Positions 10,101 through 15,411 of a stretch of DNA of 20,594 nucleotides are shown in pieces. A model generated the notes under the pieces. The model was not told the origin of the DNA. It worked only from the letters and a program-made list of their open reading frames with translations, and ran no database searches. The position numbers and the translations under genes are program-made. The first letter of the stretch is position 1; each line of letters starts with the position of its first letter. The stretch covers positions 1-20,594 of the forward strand of contig CYKH01000152.1 of the NCBI GenBank assembly GCA_001460835.1, in the 5' to 3' direction. Source of the DNA: Bodo saltans (lineage: Eukaryota; Euglenozoa; Kinetoplastea; Eubodonida; Bodonidae).

Positions 10101-11213
10101 CTCGCGTCACTTTCCACACATCGACACTCCCAATACTACAGGCAGCTCAGGACTGAGGCACTCCAACGCGACCATGCGGCGTTTGTATCCGCCACGCCGC
10201 TCTCATCTCTCTCAGCAGCCCACCACCGCCGCTTCCAACATCAGAACGCAGCGCTAGAGGTGGCCTCAGAGTGTGGCGCATCGCACTTCTTTGTTGTTCT
10301 GGATCATGATATGAATATGACGAGTGATGCTCGTAACCGCCTCGCTGATGCGCTGCGCAGCACTCATTCCGGCATGATCATAGAAACAGAGAAGACAAAG
10401 GAAGCGAAGGTGCTGTCAGCGCAGAAGCGGTGGGTCAAAGGTGCGCTCAGTACTCGGTCGTATCTTGCTGTTCTCAACGATGCGGCGTCAAGGACCACAA
10501 GCGACCTGAGTCAGTACCCAGTGATGCCGTGGGTGCTCTCCCAGTACGATGAGATATTCGTGGACCTCAACGACCCATCAAACTATCGAGATTTATCGAA
10601 ACCAATGGGCGCCATTAACCCTGCCAATGCTGTTCAAATCAAACATCGTTTTGATGACTGGCCAGACGACACCCAGCCTCCCTTTCACTACGGAACCCAC
10701 TACAGTACCAGTGCAGTGGCGATGTATTACTTAGTGAGACTTGAGCCCAAAGTGGTCACCTCGCACGCCAATCAAGGAGGACGTCTTGACGTGGCCGATC
10801 GACTATTCCACAGTGTCGCAGAAGCGTGGCTCAGTGCATCGGGCGCAGGCAGTGACGTCAAGGAGTTGGTACCAGAGTTCTTCTCAACTGCATGCTGGGT
10901 GCGGAACGACAACAGCATCGCACTAGGAGAGCGCCGTGATGGTGTCTCCCTCAATCACGTCGTCCTTCCACCATGGTGTGGGGGAAGGCCCGATGTCTTT
11001 ACCGCGACGTTATGTGAGGCCATCGAAAGTGACACAGTTGGCGCTTCGATTCACGAGTGGTTCGATCTTGTGTTTGGATTCCGGCAGCGTGGAGAGGAGG
11101 CCGTCAAAGCGTTGAACATATTCCACCACTTATCCTACGATGAGGGGCTTGAGACAGCAATGGAGGCTGCGTCCAACGAAGAGGACCGAAACTGCATGCT
11201 GGGTGCGGAATGA
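1137..11213 (+). CDS. BEACH-domain protein, main 5' part (frame broken in BEACH domain)
   Basis: This encodes a very large neurobeachin/LRBA/LYST-like protein. That family works in vesicle trafficking and lysosome-related organelles, usually as a membrane-associated scaffold. The frame gives 3358 residues. Residues 1-90 are Ser/Ala-rich. A long alpha-helical, armadillo-like region follows, interrupted by low-complexity loops (Gly/Ser near 425-450, eight Ala near 1940). A ConA/laminin-G-like lectin module covers about 1220-1460, ending in a typical GPFQVYNSPLSQASIMSLFA strand. The DUF4704-like solenoid lies near 1800. A PH-BEACH module spans about 2885-3075. The BEACH domain starts near 3092 and shows the family signatures DLSQYPVMPW, RDLSKPMGA, PFHYGTHYS, YYLVRLEP, ADRLFHS, SDVKELVPEFF and HEWFDLVFGFRQRG. 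The start at 1137 is the first ATG after an A-rich leader. The last seven codons are out of frame because of the 304-bp duplication, so the BEACH end and WD40 tail are lost from this frame. Family assignment is firm; whether the break is real is not. Confidence 0.93.
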   Translation: MSFNDNSSSAANRRSATSLYREFGMIPTSVSTPSQSSPLDSASYPLVEPSTATSARSSMTGEVGTTAQLSSSSSAAAASVVSPTSPVSLLRLWQQVEMCKDNPIRQKSIIVDSLYEPFVTQCVSSASAPYRQAFGDGSSLVSVLCRLLCTDARSSLRAGFPECASTAKALLDEPTHMIMLSYFSTICDPTFFPGSVELRYLDSIVRILALHNIPSILISLHRTFLDLVEDAKRTIHSTITPQMAAADQKYLALLQNFLSFQHTNTQPLLADILQVNGIVHIAETISTALTVPFWASGSIAELAASMLLSLLHRNELKAVAFSGRVIEEVETVLVDGILKDADSATEEFGDASKSTLKLTALTQCLAVLLALRKNFCTPFNANIDFGLVVTVLLSIQESMASQRRLTQRLLSILNDFMVTPLGPSGQGGSKSDGSGSSSSGGGGGGKQPGKGFSFSALASHVGKMVSSAVASGDKAKSNDNSAWKVITASQVVEGMCQFIICAANDDARILVAQNLFEFLQVPKSVEPAFLLTQLTSIAESVPTMSLHLLTEFLQVAEDVAHRHDASNVLIVLSRKLTDVENTPELHILKLISFFASLGTRSHVAANAVLACGAIRNSTKLVEMIGCFSCASELLHHIHHLWMTVCRVPGCADLFESSGTAEVVTRSMLFFGLARAVRPEPMGKGSVTNRIPATPLQPQAQQQAVEGAQLRREILRVSREALATLISTRSNAVHVLLDRLLQHTGKVVWTDEVSCLLGALAYVLHSASDSRCATEAIKGNAIELCLSLLQSVESENNRVDEETALLSTCLTAMLPCVRFSEVGRMLAVSIPTSLVGSTALCQMLADLSLGSTRDPRHVESLLLWYDIVLSATPLQDPIEDWRTSWSGRMPGGSAADKKSSSAVDTSSPVASFQRLGNAVGGSDGTIGPFVVPRSKRFFCELTFPLLELCRWYRAEVLNEEITIDSPARRPSHSVLPTTPAAVVVEPSVPSPAVSLEDLTASTLDISSAQDGVTPTRSQPQQHLDDDEASVSSPQRRPLRRHSLRELAQLVRAVASRLAAPLSDPTFAEFVLRLGLYDLVPFIANVAASNDLKRHFFFDESTLSAAMYSNNNNAGVTPSTSFQALDQQESLGATTTMLNDGGTPITNAPKRTLTQRNLTSSRQVQLFRIIRMWQAAVVPRVAFNPDRNTQSVTDRNGGVGCAVGSSTTGVDPCRVDFPHHIQFFGSGGAEGDVRRCGEEGWPSPDGYSVCAWCWWVDLESGGADGAPRTEFNANARSTTSRSVLPIWQCEWRELPDPTSPVSNITCYVDLVEKKTMLDILYNAIHHTVELPLIAPSTWAHIAVSHQRNRLFNSEVSVYMDGALVKKTTLTYPLTALTQATGFSPCKQFHCRLGFPAQQLSSGPMIMGVEGDNASMTQHRVQNFARGDDTMLRLKLGPFQVYNSPLSQASIMSLFAASVHNLQAGRWFANGDASVSTSAVVFDRAVLNFLAASASNDLLQSTVQSGQCSFVAAPQSRDTLLVSVHPSAAALADASFRYLDNHDWTLVNLADASSRSTFTLYGPHSEPTVSCVDAAHALVACGGTTEWMNWLSMITDIDVEDVDDDPQADDTDGCASDNGELDLSYNAALTTQESVSWGLTTAVVANSASNSPSGAWSLRKLARGAISVIASCVARVSVKELRHRAFYYNIALLIRKNPRLFLVPSTPSDTHLPFGRALDGTINSTTTLPTNSLDDARAFATIASLCFTLVHADGAALGSRALTDEQICRRSLLLPVLSNTALFEMVFAKTSIWANLPHSSAISVLQYIAVALHPGNRYRRLNARRMQANGFMTSFVYGIVRHYVPLAVLPTVMDTMSAYISAMDDDGSTVSEILTFLAASVPTGAEEDNSGVEKRLGSRLAMVAPEYIALVRNLLLKSIVELAAVPISSSAGDTATPSTGAAAAAAAAGAPVANRTLLQTIAEVVPLSWVHAMTGPYSHPSTVALALQLTVVLLQYQQPFRQRAERSNLLHLLTVNLSHYSHQPDITSLLLHGFLGHSRDVLVFQSALLDDNLAPNPHRGVPFLIHLVMSLQKCNAISSRDPSQIESATKYYDQAPACAYFSQVNRFMSRASVVRGARRLRAVMHLVRCIRILQKNVELGRSRRGTTASASVASPAGAHRASSSTQQLSTADVTTPVANRASTRRCDLMSPAEHQRKLQDECLRRMDLVSRVLNWAAFAFLKHDYVACALFNPGALCASSSGISMSASSSLPNGLNPTAIASFQALPQLYGETYPIDFLSWMVVCALGQADPLHVVSNGSQLRGNRFLETVAAPEASPQGATAPRTGSDDDEPGDGFGAEAALSATSGAIDGDASRGDAAATQCRSAGLDRLPPPAYEPLFQACCNMYVAMMELQVRDYVAIYVGKQNIKTSPFALVLHHVLCLCPSGIGDEAESWYHAALISLWLQTTTRALQRHSLQGDRGHHLSKNCVSVGHYVVERLLSGLPTPPGAVMEFLTVLLGALQYSDHIKQTRHLILEWGCFILSPKFHNNNLKEAQVARDLIFTHRHVLFGPHVLGQATIDAQRHLLVKMLELSAVLITNYDSTQTPEAQRIAELWLTVLQAMKQSPALSYVLAEGCGLVKTSSSAHHHYDFLHGGFDILYHRIGATSMFLSWFADTRYAIKDYLTHHAPVQPFHQLKLPPTAGLVVLGKKYMKWVCGSVKLMQKSRSKQAQKAESAVLHVTQSYEKLLSTGTFVDPKLLLQRDYARSDVLVVASPSPEELQQQEELYEASTSATHCRPVFKNYWTPHAGGVRSTRWYASEARSQSRLVDLNGEPLGVYFSDVPVAMVPLLAGSTVDGMHVHHQPTMSNASNNSASSASLPLNTAATGNTHGLKPNAIQILHRILDAGSVQPKDSRILWIGNVYYIVGTESVICTLVLTRTEMVWISHSQATKHGDFFITQIATHTAADKAHKKRSAPGAAAIAIQDAIGRFLPKASAFVASATGVSSAKLASLSTHRHSQYYRQLRTEALQRDHAAFVSATPLSSLSAAHHRRFQHQNAALEVASECGASHFFVVLDHDMNMTSDARNRLADALRSTHSGMIIETEKTKEAKVLSAQKRWVKGALSTRSYLAVLNDAASRTTSDLSQYPVMPWVLSQYDEIFVDLNDPSNYRDLSKPMGAINPANAVQIKHRFDDWPDDTQPPFHYGTHYSTSAVAMYYLVRLEPKVVTSHANQGGRLDVADRLFHSVAEAWLSASGAGSDVKELVPEFFSTACWVRNDNSIALGERRDGVSLNHVVLPPWCGGRPDVFTATLCEAIESDTVGASIHEWFDLVFGFRQRGEEAVKALNIFHHLSYDEGLETAMEAASNEEDRNCMLGAE
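6948..6971 (+). repeat. (GCT)8 microsatellite encoding poly-alanine
   Basis: Eight perfect GCT codons in a row encode eight alanines in a disordered loop of the BEACH protein. A uniform codon run of this kind usually expands by replication slippage and is often length-variable between strains. Confidence 0.9.
10887..11190 (+). repeat. 304-bp direct tandem repeat, unit 1
   Basis: The first unit begins ACTGCATGCTGGGTGCGGAA and ends GAGGACCGAA. It encodes about 101 residues of the C-terminal half of the BEACH domain, including the HEWFDLVFGFRQRG signature. Unit 2 begins at the next base. The junction shows two bases of microhomology (AA). The unit length is not a multiple of three, so it shifts the frame by one. 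Confidence 0.97.
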
Positions 11214-11494
11214 CAACAGCATCGCACTAGGAGAGCGCCGTGATGGCGTCTCCCTCAATCACGTCGTTCTCCCACCATGGTGTGGGGGAAGGCCCGATGT
11301 CTTTACCGCAACGTTGTGTGAGGCCATCGAAAGTGACACAGTCGGCGCTTCGATTCACGAGTGGTTCGATCTTGTGTTTGGATTCCGGCAACGTGGAGAG
11401 GAGGCGATCAAAGCGTTGAACATATTCCACCACTTATCGTACGATGAGGGGCTTGAGACAGCAATGGAGGCTGCGTCCAACGAAGAGGACCGAA
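11191..11494 (+). repeat. 304-bp direct tandem repeat, unit 2
   Basis: The second unit has the same length as the first, with 11 substitutions and no indels by eye. Read in the BEACH frame, 10 of the 11 changes are synonymous; the remaining one is Val to Ile. After this unit the BEACH domain continues normally into NNFGLTPRQLF-type family sequence, here DNFGLTPRQLF. Confidence 0.97.
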
Positions 11495-13209
11495 AAGCAA
11501 TTGTCGCGTCGGTTGACAACTTTGGTCTGACCCCTCGACAACTTTTCTCAGTCCCTCATCCTGCACGTGCCATGATGGGAGGAGGATCTCACGCCGCCAC
11601 CAACACCGTGGGAAGTTCAGGGAGTCCGGCTGCAACTACCACCACCACAGCAGCAGCATCATCACCACAACAGCCACTTCCAGCATCCCCTGCACCTCGG
11701 CAAATCACATTTCTTGCCGCACTCGGTCAACTTGTGAAGCGAACTCAGCATTTTGTACTCCACGTCCCTGCATCCCCCATCTCCCATCAACGCCTCACCA
11801 ATGAAACCATTACGGAGGTGCAGCTGCTTGATTCGATGATTTACGCGTCGACCACCTCTGCAAAATATTGCGGAAAGAAAGCTATGCTGGTCGTGTATGT
11901 GGAGGAATCAAGCAGCAGCGTACACGTGTCGTCATTGGCATCCCCAAGTGGAGGAGGGCCCTCTGCAGCACCTGGCGGTGTGGCAGTGGCACAGAATGCA
12001 GGTGGTGGCGGTGGCAACAACAGTGCTGCCTCAGGCCAAGGACCTTCACAGAATTCTCTGTTCTCGGGAACAGGGTTAGTGCTCCCAGGCTGCACGTCTT
12101 TTGGGTCGGGATGGGTCACCTCAGTCTGCGCATCTGCGTGCGGCAATATTGTTGTTTGTGGCACCAATAAAGGGTGTGTGGTGGTGTACGGTCGTAGCAC
12201 TGCGGACAGCGCGTTCTCTATCTCCAACTTCATCTACGCCGCACAGGTGGGAGCGATGAAAGAGAAGAGTACCACCCTCAAGTCCCCAGTAGTAGCCACC
12301 AACTCCCCACCAACTCCGGCACCACCACCACCTTCGTCAGCGTCTCGAAGCCAAGGTCGTGTTCGTCTTGTTCAATTGTGGAACGATGGTCAGCTTCTTG
12401 TCTCAACGGAGCCTGGAACTCTCAGTGCATGGCACGTCACAAACAAAGCTGCGGCGTTCTGCTTTGCAGTGGACGTTGCAGCGGAGATTCATGATCACAC
12501 CGCCACTGTGCTGCAGCAGCAACGCAATCAGTCGTCAAGCTTTGATGCAACGACTGTGCTGATTACGACTGCGAGCTTCACTGTGCGGTCCCCACAAGTG
12601 TTATCGTCACTGTCGCCTGTTGCGCATGTCGTTCGATTTGTGTGCCGCGATGAAGAGCACAAACATTATTATGTTGCGACAGACCATCACGTGCTGGTGC
12701 TTTCGAGTATTGGGGCCGTGCTGTCAGTGCTTTGGGTGGAGGGAACCAACCCATTTGACCCCAACACTCCCTCGCAGCCTGCCCTCGCGGCATCCACGAT
12801 TCCGTCTGTTGGCCTTACATCATCGTCGGCATCCGCATCGTTCTCAACCCGGAGCAACGGAGCCCTTGGCTCTGCAGTATTGTCGTCACAGACACTTGTG
12901 GAGCCGATCACGTCTATTGCGTACTGCAACTTCAAGTGCCACTCCTCCATCAATGTTCTTATGTGCGGGCACGCCAATGGCTGTGCGTCGGTGTGGACTG
13001 TGTTCGCCGATGTCAGCCCATCAAGCCCCTCAATTCGTAGCATCCGCTTTCATAGCTGCTTAGCAGTGGAGAAGGGAACTGCAGTGACGAGCATTGCGCC
13101 AGTGATGGAGACGTCGATGGTGATCTTTGGGCTGTCAGGAGGCGGAGTGGTTGTGCTTGGTCTGCCGCCAAACGTGGTGGTGGAGGGTGGCGAGAGCGGC
13201 GCCAACTAA
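11191..13209 (+). CDS. BEACH-domain protein, 3' part: BEACH end and WD40-like tail
   Basis: This is the continuation of the BEACH gene in the frame shifted by the 304-bp duplication. It repeats the last 101 residues of the BEACH domain, completes it (DNFGLTPRQLFSVPHPAR), and then runs through Gly/Ser/Thr/Pro-rich linkers into degenerate WD40-like blades. Recognisable blades include VTSVCASACGNIVVCGTNKG, LWNDGQLLVSTEPGTLSAWH, ITSIAYCNFKCHSSINVLMC and the final AVTSIAPVMETSMVIFGLSG. A C-terminal propeller behind BEACH is standard for the family. The frame has no ATG between the duplication junction and 11464, so it is unlikely to be an independent gene. Counting 1137-13209 minus 304 gives exactly 3923 codons including the stop, which supports one original gene. 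A second, partial copy of this end lies at 19160-20122. Confidence 0.9.
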   Translation, partial: TACWVRNDNSIALGERRDGVSLNHVVLPPWCGGRPDVFTATLCEAIESDTVGASIHEWFDLVFGFRQRGEEAIKALNIFHHLSYDEGLETAMEAASNEEDRKAIVASVDNFGLTPRQLFSVPHPARAMMGGGSHAATNTVGSSGSPAATTTTTAAASSPQQPLPASPAPRQITFLAALGQLVKRTQHFVLHVPASPISHQRLTNETITEVQLLDSMIYASTTSAKYCGKKAMLVVYVEESSSSVHVSSLASPSGGGPSAAPGGVAVAQNAGGGGGNNSAASGQGPSQNSLFSGTGLVLPGCTSFGSGWVTSVCASACGNIVVCGTNKGCVVVYGRSTADSAFSISNFIYAAQVGAMKEKSTTLKSPVVATNSPPTPAPPPPSSASRSQGRVRLVQLWNDGQLLVSTEPGTLSAWHVTNKAAAFCFAVDVAAEIHDHTATVLQQQRNQSSSFDATTVLITTASFTVRSPQVLSSLSPVAHVVRFVCRDEEHKHYYVATDHHVLVLSSIGAVLSVLWVEGTNPFDPNTPSQPALAASTIPSVGLTSSSASASFSTRSNGALGSAVLSSQTLVEPITSIAYCNFKCHSSINVLMCGHANGCASVWTVFADVSPSSPSIRSIRFHSCLAVEKGTAVTSIAPVMETSMVIFGLSGGGVVVLGLPPNVVVEGGESGAN

Positions 13210-13337
13210 CAGAACACAGAGATTATGTGGTTATGTGAGATACTTTTTCTCAACAAGGTTTCGTTGTTTTTCTTTTTGCGGCATTGCAAGCGAATACTCT
13301 TCTGAAACAAAATAAATACATTTTGCTTGCTTACTTC
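12236..13337 (+). repeat. Dispersed duplication, copy 1 (BEACH 3' end and 3' UTR)
   Basis: This stretch recurs at 19160-20250 in the same orientation, at an offset of 6924 bases at the left edge and 6913 at the stop codon. The offset change comes from small indels in low-complexity codons. Homology starts abruptly at 12236/19160. It continues through the stop codon and the 3' UTR, then resumes in the kelch coding sequence after a 283-base gap in this copy. Confidence 0.95.
13210..13337 (+). other. BEACH 3' UTR and intergenic region, copy 1
   Basis: This short region holds a pyrimidine-rich tract (about 13259-13278) followed by AG at 13289-13290, a candidate acceptor for the downstream kelch gene. 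It is almost identical to 20123-20250. At 13334 it has C where the other copy has the G of a well-formed acceptor (TTTTTCTTGCTTAG), so that second acceptor is absent here. The kelch leader and the first codons are missing at the right edge. Confidence 0.6.
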
Positions 13338-14529
13338 CGTCAAGAACGATGTCTGGAAGTTTGACCTGACCACTGAGGAATGGTCACGAGTTGCCACTAC
13401 TGGCCCTGGTCCGAGACCATCGTTTGGGGCTGGGCACGTGCTGCTGAGCGACGACAGGCGTTGGCTCTTCTATGGCGGCCTCGGAATGCATGATGTCAAA
13501 TTGAGCTGTGTTCGTGTTCTGGATCTCGACACGATGGTGTGGTCCCGTGTCCCTCAACTGTGCACACATGCTGGAGATCGACTTCGGCGTGTGTGGGGGC
13601 ACAAAATCTCGTCAGTGACCTTGAATGGGAAGGGGAAGCTGATTATCTTCGGTGGAATGGAAGGGAACGATACCAACGATGACATCTACGTGATCGATGA
13701 AGCAACACTTCGCTTAGACGCGTCTCTATCTGTTACTGGCTCTCAGATGACGAGCCCTGATCATGTGCGTTCCAATGTCAAGAGCCGACGTTGCCATGGT
13801 GCTTGCACGTACCGCGACGTGTTCATCTTTATTGTCGGTGGCCGAGATCATCAACATTTTTTCAATGATATGTGGTGCTACAACGCCTTGCTGAACGAAT
13901 GGATTCCTGTGACCGAGTACGCCTCCCCCCAAGATATGCAGACGTATTTCGACAACCCGATACTGGCCGAGCCGGGAAGGCAAATCCGACAGAAATACGC
14001 GATGGCAGTGTCCCGTCATGCAGGGCTCCAACCACCGAGTTCTCTCCTCAGCAGCATGTGCCCGCGCACAGGGGTTTCCATGGTGATCTCTGGAGAGTAC
14101 CTGTACGTCACTGGGGGGTTCTTGTTCTTCCTTTTCGGCTCCACGAACTTCAACGACATGCATGTGTACAGTATCAGAGATCATCATTGGGAGAATGTAC
14201 AGTTACCTCGGAATTCACTTGCTGGAGGCGTCGACGATGACGTTTTGACTCCCACCTCGATCCCGGCCACATTCGATGTTTCAGCTCGCTTGCAAGTGGC
14301 TGGAGAGTATGGGTGCGACGTGCCCAAGCCATTCACGATGGCTTCCCTGGTTGAGTGGCCCCTATCACCCGGGCATCCTTCGCAACGCCAAGGCTCTCAA
14401 GCGATAGGCACGCAGTGGCTACTCTTTGGAGGCCGCATGGGAGACCACCCGCGTGCTGCACAGTACCGTGTTCGCATTTTTGAACCTTGGCGTCCACTGA
14501 CGTGGCTTGCTGCGAGGCCTCGTGGCTGA
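13338..14529 (+). pseudogene. Kelch-repeat protein, 5'-truncated
   Basis: The frame encodes about 397 residues of a kelch beta-propeller, a fold that usually mediates protein-protein contacts. Five Gly-Gly doublets mark the blades: FYGGLG (13474), IFGGME (13651), IVGGRD (13837), VTGGFL (14113) and LFGGRM (14428). Each is followed by blade sequence such as NDMWCYNALLNEW or NDMHVYSIRDHHW. The frame opens inside the last strand of blade 1 (VKNDVWKFDLTTEEW) and has no ATG until residue ~54, so the start and most of the first blade are missing. The other copy at 20337 carries exactly this missing part, which shows that 283 bases are absent here. The C-terminus may also be frameshifted, since an acidic tail follows in another frame. 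It could be a true pseudogene or an assembly join; the family call is firm. Confidence 0.85.
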
Positions 14530-14582
14530 ACAGGCACGCAACGCCCTCCGATATTTCCAGCATCACAAATCGCTGTGTTTCC

Positions 14583-14840
14583 ATGATAAAGTCGTTTCAA
14601 GCGCCGCATGTGTTCTCCGTTGTCATTCCTATTCGTCTCCCGGCGCACGACATCATGGAGGCATTATTCGAGGGCCCAGCGACCGACGACTTAGAGCTTG
14701 ACGATGTGATTGAGCATTCGGGAGCAAGTTCTAGCGAAGACGACGAGGAGCTGGATGATGATGCAATGTGGGAAGATGTTGAAGATGATGACAACGATGA
14801 GGACGGCTTCGACGACAACGACAACGAAGAGGTGGAGTGA
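14583..14840 (+). CDS. Acidic-tail ORF (85 aa), possibly the frameshifted kelch C-terminus
   Basis: The first ATG in this frame is at 14583 and gives 85 residues. The N-terminal part is mildly hydrophobic (FSVVIPIRLPAHDIMEALF). The last 45 residues are dominated by Asp and Glu (SSSEDDEELDDDAMWEDVED and similar to the end). The same frame is open back to about 14487 and overlaps the end of the kelch frame. One reading is that the kelch protein originally ended in this acidic tail and a small indel near 14487-14529 cut it off. The alternative is a separate small acidic protein, but no good trans-splice acceptor lies directly upstream. I do not recognise a family; acidic tails often serve as interaction segments for basic proteins. 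Confidence 0.4.
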   Translation: MIKSFQAPHVFSVVIPIRLPAHDIMEALFEGPATDDLELDDVIEHSGASSSEDDEELDDDAMWEDVEDDDNDEDGFDDNDNEEVE

Positions 14841-15411
14841 TTCGTCGTGTCTGCTGCTAGGATGGACATTTACCTCTGCAACAAACGGTTGTGCTAAAAA
14901 AAAAAGGCGTCTGTTGATGTGGCTTGCTGCCTCGTGGCGCGGGCTTGTGAGCTTTCCATCGTCCGGCAGGGGGACGTCGATCCAACCGCTTTCAGCACAG
15001 CACGATTCCACGAGTTTATCGCAGGTGTTAGCACAGTAATAGGCTAGCTTTACGCAACTCAAGAGTCATCCATTACAATCCATGATGAGAGAAGAAGCCC
15101 CCAATCCCCAGTATTCTCGCGCGCTCTGGGGCCGTACTCCCCATCGGTAGATGGTGGCGAGTTCACTGCAGCTATGGCGCCGATGGATTGAGTCATCGTT
15201 CATGATTACGGCATTATGGAGCGCCTGTGTGAGATTAGACAGGTTGCTCTTTTTCGCCCTTGCTCATTTCCACAGCGATACTACATATTTCTTGCAAATT
15301 CTCTGGTGAAAATATCCGTAAGGACGTGAATGAAAGATAATTTTCGTTGAATTTGGCAGAAATTAAGAGAAGTCGACAATTTTTTCCCCCCTGCCTATTA
15401 GTTTCCTTTTC
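14841..15411 (+). other. Intergenic region before the membrane-protein gene
   Basis: About 570 bases without a supported gene. It contains a run of ten A near 14887. The right-hand third is AT-rich and ends in a clear acceptor before 15412. I found no tRNA-like or repeat structure and no similarity to other parts of the window by eye. Confidence 0.6.
15378..15401 (+). promoter_or_regulatory. Strong candidate trans-splice acceptor
   Basis: The tract ATTTTTTCCCCCCTGCCTATTAG ends in AG at 15400-15401, only ten bases before the ATG at 15412. This is the clearest polypyrimidine-AG acceptor in the window, and it supports both the start codon choice and a kinetoplastid origin. Confidence 0.6.

Noticed and set aside
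11150-11215. Programmed ribosomal frameshift as the explanation of the split BEACH gene
   Set aside because: The split is fully explained by a 304-bp tandem duplication. A frameshift would still leave a duplicated 101-residue segment inside the BEACH fold, and I see no clear slippery site with structure at the junction.
15060-15411. tRNA or other small RNA gene in the spacer
   Set aside because: I could not find paired arms or convincing internal A-box and B-box promoter sequences on either strand.
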